A DNA stretch of 18,640 bases from assembly GCA_039029935.1 (NCBI GenBank), contig JBCCFC010000089.1:1-18640 (forward strand). Reading direction: 5' to 3'. Below the pieces are notes generated by a model. The model was not told where the DNA came from and did no database searches. It worked only from the letters and a program-made list of their open reading frames with translations. Each line of letters opens with the position of its first letter. The stretch's first letter is position 1. This DNA comes from G039029935 sp039029935 (lineage in GTDB: Bacteria > Chloroflexota > Anaerolineae > Caldilineales > Caldilineaceae). Below are positions 1-9,000 of this stretch, piece by piece. The translations under genes and the position numbers were made by a program.

Positions 1-165
1 AATTTATTTTGTAAAACAATAAATTACTAAAAATAAACTTGATATACCATAATTTTTTGTAATTTATGAATCTTACAATCATTATTCTAACACAAAAAAG
101 CTGATGTGTCACGCCGATGACGATGGCTGAGGATGCTATTTTGTAATTTTTAGGAGGCATATATC
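1..165. promoter_or_regulatory. AT-rich leader with three TTTTGTAA copies
   Basis: This noncoding, strongly AT-rich leader precedes the regulator gene. The octamer TTTTGTAA occurs at 7-14, 55-62 and 139-146; the last two copies extend to TTTTGTAATTT. A perfect 8-bp inverted repeat, AATTTATT/AATAAATT, lies at 1-8 and 18-25. The sequence shows the repeats directly. That they are operators for the adjacent HTH protein is inference, and A+T richness makes chance matches more likely. No convincing -35/-10 pair was found. The ribosome binding site AGGAGG is at 152-157, 8 bases before the ATG. Confidence 0.35.
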
Positions 166-438
166 ATGACTACAATGAGTCCAGCAACGCAAAAAGCGAC
201 ATTCGAAATATACAATCGCTTTGGCAACAGTGTACGCACAATTCGCAGAGCCAACAATATGACACAGGCAGAGCTAGCCAAGCGCGCAGGTATGAACAAG
301 ACATACCTGGTGCGCATTGAGTCGGGTGATAAGAACGTCACGTTACGAACAGCGCAGCGACTTGCCAGTGCGCTAGACATCGAATTAACCACAATGCTTA
401 AGGGTGTCAAGGTAACGATTGAAGGGGTCGCGATGTGA
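166..438 (+). CDS. XRE-family HTH transcriptional regulator, 90 aa
   Basis: This is a small cytoplasmic DNA-binding protein consisting of little more than one Cro/C1-type helix-turn-helix domain (about residues 20-79). The core MTQAELAKRAGMNKTYLVRI, followed by ESGDKNVTL, matches the family pattern: a Q-x-x-L-A-x-x-A-G recognition region, then an E-x-G segment and a hydrophobic last helix ending in A-L-D-I. There is no sensor domain, so it would act as a simple repressor or activator, possibly on its own operon. The start is supported by a perfect AGGAGG ending 8 bases upstream. The next gene begins 33 bases after the stop and opens with a diverged copy of this same protein. The target and signal are unknown. 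It could also be the antitoxin half of a pair, but no toxin is adjacent. Confidence 0.85.
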   Translation: MTTMSPATQKATFEIYNRFGNSVRTIRRANNMTQAELAKRAGMNKTYLVRIESGDKNVTLRTAQRLASALDIELTTMLKGVKVTIEGVAM

Positions 439-451
439 GGGGGCTACGTCA

Positions 452-475
452 ATGAGAGAAAGCAAATCGTTATGA
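452..475 (+). other. possible 7-codon leader peptide overlapping the next start
   Basis: An ATG at 452 opens a short frame (MRESKSL) that ends in TGA at 473-475. The TGA overlaps the ATG of the large secreted-protein gene at 472 in an ATGA arrangement. A G-rich stretch (GAGGGGG, 437-443) sits about 8 bases before ATG 452, while ATG 472 has only a poor ribosome site of its own. This could be a translational coupler between the regulator and the large gene, or chance. There is no protein-level support. Confidence 0.2.
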
Positions 476-3400
476 ATCGACATCACCAACTGTATACAGA
501 AGAAATTAAGCGACTCCATCATCGTTTTGACCACAGTGTCCGTATGATGCGTCGTGTACTGGAATCGACGCAAGTTCAAATTGAGGCATGTGTTGGCATG
601 AACAGCACACACATGGTGCGGCTGGAATCAGATGATAAGAATATCACATTAAATACTGCTCACCTAGTCGCCTCAACCCGCAGATTTTTCTTGATGCTTG
701 CGGTAGTCCTTGGTTTCTTTATCCTGCCCGCTGGACAAACACCATCCGCCTATGCTGCATCCACAACGTGTGTGGACGCCACCAATGATCTCGGTGGTAC
801 GATTTTCCGCGATTTCGACAACGATGGTATCAATGATATTGGCAGTAGTCCAGATACCGCGTTCTACGATGCAAATAATCTGATTACCGTCTATGCATAT
901 GACATTACCAACAGTGTTGTTGTCACACAGGCTGTGGGTTCCGACGGCACATACAACTTTGACGACATCTTCAGCAGCAACACGTATATCCGGCTTGAGT
1001 TTACGGGCTTACCAAGCTATCTCAATGCGGGTTACAGTGGCACGGATAATAGGACGGAGACGCAGTTTTATGCAGCGGGGACATGTGCAGCCGATCTCGG
1101 CGTCCACAACCCATCTGATTTTTGCGAGACAAATCCAAACGCGGCCGCCTCTTGTTTTGTCTCAAGTGACCCCAAATCGACCGATGGCCCCTTTGATGTG
1201 CTTGTCACTTGGCCCTATAACCGCGAGGGGAAAGACGTGAATGCAAGTGGTTGGGTTGCTCCAACATCCATAGCCGCCAAAAGTGATATTGGCTCTGTTT
1301 GGGGGCTGGCTTATGCCCGTGAAACCAATATGCTCTACTCAGCCGCTTTCCTCAAACGGCATGTGGGGCTAAATGAGTTGGACCCACAGGATGACTCCGC
1401 GCTCAATAATCCGCTCGCGGTGATCTACAAGACAGATGCTGACACGGGCACAAATAGCGTCTTTATCGACCTCAGCACGGAAAGTGTCAACGTGGGTACA
1501 ATTGGCGATAACGCCGCGCGCGGGGTAGACGTTGCCCCATCCTCGCCTTCGACCGATCCCACCGCATATCCACTGGTGGGTAAAGTGGGCCTTGGTGATG
1601 TCGATATTTCGTCCGATGAAAGCACACTCTATGTTGTCAATCTGGGCAATAAAGAACTGGTATCTGTTGCCATCAACCCAGATGGCACAGCAGGTACAGT
1701 CAGCACTGTTGCCATCCCCGACCCGGGCTGTGTGAATGGCGAGCATCGCCCATTTGCCCTCACTGTCTATCAGGATGACGTTTATATAGGCATGGTTTGC
1801 GACGGTACAACCAACGACGATCCCGCCGACTTGACCGCAACCGTCATGCGCTGGGATGGTGGCACAAACTTTACAAACATATTTACCTTTGGTCTGGACT
1901 ATACAAAAGGTCAGCCTCGCACCGACGGTGACTGTGGTGACTATCCCGGCTGGTTTGCATGGCGTGATACGTGGGTAGAGGTCTGTCGAGACAATTCAGG
2001 CGGCTCGATAGACGAGGTCATCTATGTCTATCCACAACCGATTCTCTCAGATATTGAGTTTGATAAGGATGGCTCAATGATGCTTGCGTTTATGGATCGA
2101 TTTGGGCATCAGATGGGCTTCCGAAACTCAAACCTAACCAGTCTCTCGCCTGCCAATAACATCACGACCATTGGTGGCGACATTTTACGTGTCTATAACA
2201 ACAACGGGACCTATGTTTTGGAGTCTAACGGTACGGCTGGCCCACACACAACCTCGGATGACAATAACGGCCAAGGTCCCGGCGGTGGTGAATTCTATTA
2301 CGAAGATGATGGCGGTGGTCACAGCGAGAACTCTTATGGGGGCTTGGCTTTCCATACCGCAAGAGAAGAACTGATGTTGTCTATGCTCCGCCCAGATGGC
2401 GGCCCTTGGGCAACAGGTGGTGTTGGCCGTTTTGACAGCACCACTGGCACGCTCACAGGGGCCTATGCCTTGTATCAAGGGGCCAATAACTCTGAAAGTG
2501 GTCTTGCGTCGGGTTATTTTGGCAAAGCGACGGGGCTTGGTGATGCTGAACTGCTATGCCAGCCTGCGCCTATTGAAGTCGGCAACTACGTGTGGGACGA
2601 CACAGATGGCGATGGCGTACAAGACCCAAATGAAAGCGGTTTGGCAGACATTGACGTGACCCTGTACGACATCACTGGCACAGTGATTGCGACAACAACA
2701 ACCGATGCAGGTGGTGAATATTACTTCAACGACAGCAACGTCACCCAAAATGGCGCAAGTGGTCTGCAACCGAACACGACCTATGAAGTCTGTGTGCCAC
2801 TCAACGATGCGGACCTTGGCGGTCGTACCATCACTACACAGGATTACGCCAGCAACGCCAACCATCCAACCAGCGGCATCAGCACCGATGTCCATGACAG
2901 CGATGGCGACAACGACGTTATCTTGGCTGGCCATAGCTGTGTCCAGATCATAACAGGTGCTGCGGGTGAAAACGACTATACCATCGACTTTGGTTTTGCG
3001 TCACAGCCGAGCGTCGCCGTTGAAAAAATTCTGAACACTGTCGATCCTGTGCTGCCAGCAACGCCTGTGTCCTTCACCATTCGCATCACCAACACAGGCA
3101 CAACGCCCATCGCCACGCTGCCGTTGACCGACACCTATAGCAGTGTCTATCTGAACTTTGTCAGCGCAACACCGGCAGCGGATACATCGGGCAACACAGG
3201 ACAAATTTTGTGGAGCGATTTGACACAATCCGCACCGAATGGCTTTGGCACAGACTTAGACCCCGGCCAGTCGTTTGATGTGGTCGTCAATTTTTTAGCG
3301 GGTATTGACACGTCGGCACTGCCAGATTCAGCCACAATCAATACGGCCATTGTCTTCACGCAGACGGCAACAGACACACTGCGCGTCTTCAATGCAACCA

Positions 3401-3753
3401 ATGTTGTCTTGAGCAATCGCGAGGTCAACGTTGAAACGATTGATGGACAGGACATGCATGTATTGACATGGTCCACAGTCGATGAGACCGATTTGGTTGG
3501 CTTCCATGTCCTGCGACTAGATGAAGCGGGTGGCGAGCCTATGCGCCTGACCAGCGACGAGGAGATTATCCTCGCACATGCAGCCAATGGTGCGGATTAT
3601 CGCTTTGAGGATGCGGTGGGCGATGCTGATGCCAACCATCACTATGTGTTGGAGATGGTGATGGCCGATGGCACTCATCCGCTGATGGATATGGGAACGA
3701 GCAGCCAAGCCCCAAGTATGTGGATGATCTATTTGCCCGTGCTACGGAAGTAG
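472..3753 (+). CDS. Secreted SdrD-B/beta-propeller/DUF11 protein with a decayed HTH N-terminus, 1093 aa
   Basis: The protein has five parts. Residues about 12-68 align without gaps to the upstream HTH regulator: from RF at its residue 18 to the AS before its last helix, 26 of 51 residues are identical. The helix 2-3 core is altered (for example E-L-A to Q-I-E, and E-S-G to E-S-D). Residues 69-97 form a signal peptide: basic STRR, a hydrophobic LMLAVVLGFF core, and likely cleavage after AYA (residue 95). Residues about 105-190 form a first SdrD-B-like domain with the Ca-binding-type loop DFDNDGIND. Residues about 190-700 look like a propeller-type region (VWGLAYA, LGDVDIS, LSDIEFD segments). 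Residues about 701-842 are a second SdrD-B domain (DTDGDGVQD), about 845-970 a DUF11-like domain, and about 984-1070 an FnIII-like domain. The tail is IYLPVLRK. The likely role is surface adhesion or a structural function; no catalytic site was recognised. An internal start at ATG 694 would begin inside the signal peptide without its basic residues and has no ribosome site, so 472 is kept. The cytoplasmic HTH plus membrane segment layout recalls RodZ, but the order probably arose by fusion. Confidence 0.8.
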   Translation: MNRHHQLYTEEIKRLHHRFDHSVRMMRRVLESTQVQIEACVGMNSTHMVRLESDDKNITLNTAHLVASTRRFFLMLAVVLGFFILPAGQTPSAYAASTTCVDATNDLGGTIFRDFDNDGINDIGSSPDTAFYDANNLITVYAYDITNSVVVTQAVGSDGTYNFDDIFSSNTYIRLEFTGLPSYLNAGYSGTDNRTETQFYAAGTCAADLGVHNPSDFCETNPNAAASCFVSSDPKSTDGPFDVLVTWPYNREGKDVNASGWVAPTSIAAKSDIGSVWGLAYARETNMLYSAAFLKRHVGLNELDPQDDSALNNPLAVIYKTDADTGTNSVFIDLSTESVNVGTIGDNAARGVDVAPSSPSTDPTAYPLVGKVGLGDVDISSDESTLYVVNLGNKELVSVAINPDGTAGTVSTVAIPDPGCVNGEHRPFALTVYQDDVYIGMVCDGTTNDDPADLTATVMRWDGGTNFTNIFTFGLDYTKGQPRTDGDCGDYPGWFAWRDTWVEVCRDNSGGSIDEVIYVYPQPILSDIEFDKDGSMMLAFMDRFGHQMGFRNSNLTSLSPANNITTIGGDILRVYNNNGTYVLESNGTAGPHTTSDDNNGQGPGGGEFYYEDDGGGHSENSYGGLAFHTAREELMLSMLRPDGGPWATGGVGRFDSTTGTLTGAYALYQGANNSESGLASGYFGKATGLGDAELLCQPAPIEVGNYVWDDTDGDGVQDPNESGLADIDVTLYDITGTVIATTTTDAGGEYYFNDSNVTQNGASGLQPNTTYEVCVPLNDADLGGRTITTQDYASNANHPTSGISTDVHDSDGDNDVILAGHSCVQIITGAAGENDYTIDFGFASQPSVAVEKILNTVDPVLPATPVSFTIRITNTGTTPIATLPLTDTYSSVYLNFVSATPAADTSGNTGQILWSDLTQSAPNGFGTDLDPGQSFDVVVNFLAGIDTSALPDSATINTAIVFTQTATDTLRVFNATNVVLSNREVNVETIDGQDMHVLTWSTVDETDLVGFHVLRLDEAGGEPMRLTSDEEIILAHAANGADYRFEDAVGDADANHHYVLEMVMADGTHPLMDMGTSSQAPSMWMIYLPVLRK

Positions 3754-3755
3754 TA

Positions 3756-3871
3756 AATAGTTGGCAGTTAATAGTTAATAGTTAATAGTTAATAGTGGGT
3801 AGAGGTCTAGTCAGTCGCTGTTCACTATTCACTGTCAACTGTTCACTATTCACTGTTAACTGCTAACTATT
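3756..3871. repeat. Heptamer-repeat inverted array between convergent genes (probable bidirectional terminator)
   Basis: The left arm (3756-3797) is six head-to-tail 7-bp units: AATAGTT, GGCAGTT, three AATAGTT, then AATAGTG. The right arm (3823-3871) is seven units of the same family on the opposite strand, AATAGTT, AGCAGTT, AACAGTG, AATAGTG, AACAGTT, GACAGTG, AATAGTG, read from 3871 leftward. The outermost 16 bases of each arm (3756-3771 and 3856-3871) pair with a single G.U. The array fills the whole gap between the stop of the secreted-protein gene and the stop of the minus-strand ATPase gene, so it plausibly ends transcription from both sides. A single-armed array of the same family is at 15292-15340. 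Confidence 0.8.
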
Positions 3872-5764
3872 TTACTGAATCTCGTCCCACAAAATCCGTA
3901 CAAATCCTACACTCACCACCGCATAGCAACGCAGCGTTAAGTCGTCTCCATGCTGCGCCTGTAACTTCTGTCGATATTTGTGTAGCTGATTTTCGGCTTC
4001 GGTAAACTTAGCCTTCACATTCTTTAACGCCTTCAAGTCATCACGTGAACGCGTCTTGACATCATCCTCGGTCAGTGCCCTGTATACAGTTTTTTCCTTT
4101 TTCGTGGTAATCGCCTCCGTCGCCTGGTTCAAGGGTAGCTGTTTAAACTCAATCAGAATGTCGTACACGCCACCCTCACGCATCCCCGGTCGCACCAACA
4201 GCAGCAAGTCACCAAAACTGCGTTCCAGTTGTGCCTCGGAATACATCAAATACATATCCGTGTGGTAGAGCAACATCATAAAAATGGTCTTGAGTGTGCC
4301 TTCGTTAAAATCGCGTGCATCACGTCCGTTGTAGAGATTCAGCAAATTTGTCTGTGCAAAGAGACAAAGCGGATTCATATCACCCGTCACAAACAGTTCC
4401 TCCGCCGCCGCAATGCCTTCCTCAACTTTGCTGGCGTCACTCTGTACGCGTTGGGTCAATACCCGTTCGCTGTAAAGTTGTCGGATCACAAGGTTGGGAA
4501 TCTCCAAGCGTATCCGATTCGCCAGACCTAGCCCCACTGGCGTTAACGCACCCAAATGACAGAGGAGCACCGCCAACCGCTCTTTCTGTAGATTAGGATT
4601 CAGCAAATCGCGGACGCCAAATTTTTGGCGCAGTGTCCGCACTGCGATGGTTCGATCTAACGCAAAGGCATCATCAAGGAGGTCTGGCCCTACCTTGTAG
4701 CCAGCAATGTGTCTGAGTTTATGGTCATCAGGTGTCAAGTTCTCGTCCAGTAAGTCCATCGGGTAATCCTCTTGCGATTGAAGTTCTTCAAGAAAATAAA
4801 AGGCCAAAGTTGGGTTATATACTTTCGGTACATCTTCAGCTTTGCCTTTGCGAAAATCTTCAATGAACATAGACCCATTGTAATAGTTTTCCATCAGGTC
4901 CATCATCTTTTCAAGCTCATAGTCTCTGTCTGACGCCATCTCTTGCAATTGAGGACCGTCTAACAATTGTTCCGCCAATCCACGCAACTCTGGTTGCGTA
5001 AAGCCACACAACTCATTGAGTTCGCGCCGCCACGAGATATTTCTAAAGGTATTTGCACCGCTGGTGACATCGCTTAAAACAATCGGCGACACCCCCGTCA
5101 TAAACACGCGGTCCAGCCCATCACCTGACCCGGCAGCTTTTAAGTTTTTGAACAGCGTTTTGAACAACCCCTCACCCTTGACCAAATCAATATATCGTTG
5201 TCGTTGCGTCTCAGTTTCCCGCTGTGTCTTCTGTTTGGGGACCATCAGCACTTCATTGGCAAAATTGTCATATTCGTCAATGAAGAGATAAAGTTTATAG
5301 CCTGACTGGTTAACACTAGAAACCAACGAGTCGAAGGAGATAAACGCATTGTTCTCCGAAATGCGTATAGGGCGTTTCAGCACTTTTTCATATTTCTCAC
5401 CAAAGGCAATCATGTTATTGTTGAGATACTCGTTGAGTGCTTTTTGGATAGCCTCAATAGAGCCACTCACAGGGACCTTTGAAAAATCCCAACGCATCAC
5501 CATATATCTGTTGCGCATTGGTGTAGGCTCTTGCCCAATCGCCAAATGACCAAATAATCGCTCAAAGTTATCCTCTTTGGCAACGTCATAGTAATTCATC
5601 AACGTGGACAGCCACAGGCTTTTGCCAAAGCGACGGGGACGCATCAAGAGCAGCTCATAGCCCCATTCTTCCAGAAATCGGATGTGGTGGGTTCGGTCGA
5701 TATAGAGATAGCCGCCATCTATCAGCTTTTCAAAATCGCGAACAGCATATGGAAATTTGATCAT
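3872..5764 (-). CDS. AAA-ATPase-like protein with C-terminal PD-(D/E)XK nuclease-like domain, 630 aa
   Basis: The N-terminal half matches the AAA-ATPase_like family (Pfam PF09820 as recalled). It has YLYIDRT near residue 19, a family-typical Walker A RPRRFGKS (42-49), a Walker B LYLFIDEYD (158-166) and the segment FMTGVSPIVLSDVTSG (221-236) that is characteristic of this family. The C-terminal part matches the associated PDDEXK_9-type domain, with FGD (D519) followed by the IEFK strand (E539, K541), the usual D...E-x-K layout. Such proteins are common in expanded copies in Bacteroidota, Chloroflexota and others. Their biological role is not established, and nuclease activity is only predicted. 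The start has AAAGGGG about 4 bases upstream and an extended -10 about 48 bases upstream. The gene converges on the secreted-protein gene through the heptamer hairpin and diverges from the kinase gene. Confidence 0.85.
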   Translation of the reverse strand: MIKFPYAVRDFEKLIDGGYLYIDRTHHIRFLEEWGYELLLMRPRRFGKSLWLSTLMNYYDVAKEDNFERLFGHLAIGQEPTPMRNRYMVMRWDFSKVPVSGSIEAIQKALNEYLNNNMIAFGEKYEKVLKRPIRISENNAFISFDSLVSSVNQSGYKLYLFIDEYDNFANEVLMVPKQKTQRETETQRQRYIDLVKGEGLFKTLFKNLKAAGSGDGLDRVFMTGVSPIVLSDVTSGANTFRNISWRRELNELCGFTQPELRGLAEQLLDGPQLQEMASDRDYELEKMMDLMENYYNGSMFIEDFRKGKAEDVPKVYNPTLAFYFLEELQSQEDYPMDLLDENLTPDDHKLRHIAGYKVGPDLLDDAFALDRTIAVRTLRQKFGVRDLLNPNLQKERLAVLLCHLGALTPVGLGLANRIRLEIPNLVIRQLYSERVLTQRVQSDASKVEEGIAAAEELFVTGDMNPLCLFAQTNLLNLYNGRDARDFNEGTLKTIFMMLLYHTDMYLMYSEAQLERSFGDLLLLVRPGMREGGVYDILIEFKQLPLNQATEAITTKKEKTVYRALTEDDVKTRSRDDLKALKNVKAKFTEAENQLHKYRQKLQAQHGDDLTLRCYAVVSVGFVRILWDEIQ

Positions 5765-5811
5765 ATGACCCCTTTAATAGGTTGCAAAGTTGCAGGTATA
5801 CTTGTTCCCTT

Positions 5812-5820
5812 AGTATAGCA
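5812..5820 (-). promoter_or_regulatory. Candidate extended -10 promoter for the minus-strand ATPase gene
   Basis: Read on the minus strand this is TGCTATACT, an extended -10 (TG-n-TATACT), 48 bases before the start codon at 5764. No good -35 is visible, which is tolerated with an extended -10. Sequence match only. Confidence 0.35.
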
Positions 5821-5972
5821 CAAATGGACAATGGAGAACAGCTATAGAGAGTCGTAGGCATTGCTCATGATTTCTATACTATTACATACAAAAGAACGCT
5901 GTTTTTTTGTTTCTTTTATCGGCTCTACTCTTCACATTGCGCCCCTCAATCTTTCTCTGTTGGATAAAAAAG

Positions 5973-6003
5973 TATACAATAGAGTGCGGATAACCTGCAC
6001 TCT
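5973..6003 (+). promoter_or_regulatory. Candidate -10 box with an adjoining 7-bp dyad upstream of the kinase gene
   Basis: TATACAAT (5973-5980) resembles a -10 element. It is followed at once by a perfect dyad, AGAGTGC (5981-5987) and GCACTCT (5997-6003), separated by 9 bases. If transcription starts here, the dyad spans the start site. It could then be an operator or a 5' UTR hairpin, with the kinase ATG at 6053. The -35 is weak. Inferred from position and symmetry only. Confidence 0.35.
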
Positions 6004-6052
6004 GTGGGCCGGAACCCCGTGTTACATTTGGCATTTTATATCAAGAGGAAAC

Positions 6053-9000
6053 ATGACCGTACGTATCAATAGCCGTTATGTCATTCAAAACAAGATAGGT
6101 TCCGGTGGCATGGGCGTCGTGTTCCGTGCGACCGACCGCCTGACAAGAGAAACTGTTGCACTCAAACAGGTCAAACTTTCGAGCAACCTAAACATTAAAC
6201 ATAGCCTGACCACAGGGGCGAGCCAAGATGATCTGCGCCTCGCTCTTGCCCATGAATTTCAGCTTTTGGCGGGGTTGCGTCACCCACACATTATTAGTGT
6301 ACTCGATTATGGGTTTGATGAAGAGCGCCAACCGTTTTTTACAATGACCTATCTGCCAGAAGCACAGAGTATTCTGGATGCTGCTCAGAATGAGTCTTTT
6401 GCGCGCAAAATCGAGCTAATTCAACAGCTTTTGCAAGCACTAGCATACCTCCATCGGCGTGGTATCCTGCACCACGATCTGAAACCCGATAATGTGATTA
6501 TGGGTGATGGTGATCTCCGGCTCTTGGACTTTGGACTATCGAGTAGTGAGCAAATTGTCGGTAGAAGTTCAGTCGGGACACCGCTCTACATGGCACCAGA
6601 ATTGTTGGAAGGTCAGGAATATACTCGGATGGCCGACCTCTATTCTGTGGGCGTGTTGCTATACCAAATGTTGACAGGTGAGCATCCCTTTGCGCCACTC
6701 GACTTCACCTTTTTGGATCGACTGCTCGACGAAACCCCCGACTTTCGCCGCGTGGATAGCTCAGTACGCCCATTTCTTGAACGGCTATTGGCGAAAATCC
6801 CCGATGAACGTTTTCTGACCGCACCAGACGCACTTCATGCGTTGGCAGAGGCATTGGCACAACCAGCCCCCAAAGAAACGGCTGCTATCCGTGAGAGCTA
6901 TCTGCAAGCGGCAACCTTTGTCGGTCGTCAGTCTGAAATGGCGCAACTTCAAAATGCACTACAACAAGCCAAAGATGCTCAGGGCGTTGTGTGTCTGTTG
7001 GGTGGTGAAAGTGGCGTTGGTAAAAGCCGCCTGTTAGACGAATTCCGCACCCATGCGCTTGTCAACGGCTGGCAGGTGCTGGCTGGGCAGGAAGTTGCAG
7101 AAAGAGGCACCCCCTTTCAACTGTGGCAAGGGATTGTATCGCGTTTGGCATTAAACACAGCCCTAGACGATCTGGATGCAGGTGTGTTGCAAGAGATTGT
7201 GCCCTCCCTTAGTACGTTGCTAGAACGAGAGATTCCCAATGCGCCGAGCTTGAGTGGTGCAGAAGGTGAGCAACGGATTGTCTTAACCGTAACCTCCCTC
7301 ATACAGCAGCAGGTGCGTCCGACATTGCTCCTGTTGGAAGATTTACACTGGTCAAAGGCTGGGCTGGCCCCACTCAAGCAACTATTAAAGGTCATCGAAC
7401 AGTGTGCGGGCGTGATGGTGATTGGGAGCTATCGTGATGACGAACATCCCCACCTGCCAGATGAATTGCCGGGTGCCATGCTTATACAGCTTGACCGATT
7501 GGATGATGCCGAGGTTGCGCAACTCAGCGGGGCAATGCTTGGTGAGGTTGGCGCACACACCGATATGGTTTCTTGGTTGACAGAAGAAACTGAGGGGAAC
7601 ACCTTCTTTATTGTCGAGGTGATGCGGGCCTTGGCCGAGGATGCTGGACAACTGGATGAGGTTGGGCCAACAGAATTGCCAGCTGCAATGTTCACAAGCG
7701 GTATGGAGGCGTTACTCCAGCGGCGGATTAACAAAGTTGATCGCAGCGACCATGCGTTGATGCAGCTTGCGGCGGTTGCGGGACGTCAATTAGAACTGTC
7801 GCTTTTGCGTTGTTTAATGCCAGAGGTTGAGCTATCCTCTTGGCTTCAGCGAGTCTCAGATGCAGCCGTGTTAACTGTGCGTGATGGTGAGTGGTTCTTT
7901 AGTCATGACAAATTACGCCAAGCAGTGCTGGCGCAATTGACACCTGCGCAACGCAAAAATGCACATCGAACTGTTGCAACAGTCATTGAACATCTTCACC
8001 CTGATGATGCTCAGTACTACCCTCGTCTATTAACCCATTGGCAGGCAGCAGAAGAGAATAACAAAGAGTTACACTATCTACTACCCGTTGTGAAGTGGAT
8101 GGTCGAGATTTCAGCAGAGTATCAACAGGGACATGAATTGGCATCACGGGGCTTGGCGTTGCTGCCCCCAAATGACGGGCGTCGGGTTGCCCTGTTAAAT
8201 CTGCGGGCACACGCGTATGAGGGACAATCAAACTTTGTTGATGGTGTGAGTGTTGCCAAACAAGCCTGTGTATTGGCGAAACAGCTAAATGACAAGATCG
8301 AAGAGGCCAATAGTCTCAAAATTCTGGGGATGATTGCTTTTGCGCAAAGCCATTACAGAGAGACAAAGGATTATTTTGAGCAGAGTTTAGCCATCAGCCA
8401 ATCTGTTCAGTCGCGCTGGAGTACTGCTGAGAGCCTTCGCTATTTGGGCATCGTGGCTGCGAACCAAGGTTATTTTGATGTCTCGACTGACTACTTTAAA
8501 CGTAGTTTGGACTTGACAAAAACAATTGGGGATCAGCAAGGCATGGCAAGTTGCTTGTTTAACTTAGGTGTGGTGGCAACAGAGCATCACAACGACCAAG
8601 CCGCTGCGCTGGATTACTTTCAGCAAGGAATCGCCATCAGCCAGAAACTGGGTAGCCAGATAAACCTCAGCAAAGCGCTCAGTTCATTGGGTATTTTGCA
8701 TACAACGCGTGGCGAGTACGCAAAATCTCATGAGTATTTTCAGCAAGGTCTCACATTACGACGATCCATGGGCGACCGGCGTGGTATTGCACATATATAT
8801 CTTGTCATAGGAGAGTCACTCTTTTTTGAGGGAGCTGATTACGAACAAGTCCTACACTATCAAGAAAAGTCGCTGCAGATTTATCTAGCTTTAAACGTAT
8901 TGATTATGGTCGGGCTTAACTATGGCTATATGGCGTTGAGTCATATAGCCTTGGGGAATTATGAAGAAGCTCTTCAAATGGCTGTGGACCATTTTGAGCT

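Noticed and set aside
166..438. Toxin-antitoxin pair formed by the HTH protein and its neighbour
   Set aside because: The downstream gene is a large secreted protein, and no toxin-like ORF lies on either side.
3756..3871. CRISPR-like array
   Set aside because: The units are 7 bp, contiguous and without spacers, and no cas genes are present.
5861..6052. 64-codon in-frame N-terminal extension of the kinase gene
   Set aside because: No kinase homology, no ribosome site at 5861, and it covers the candidate -10 box and dyad; ATG 6053 with GAGG upstream fits better.
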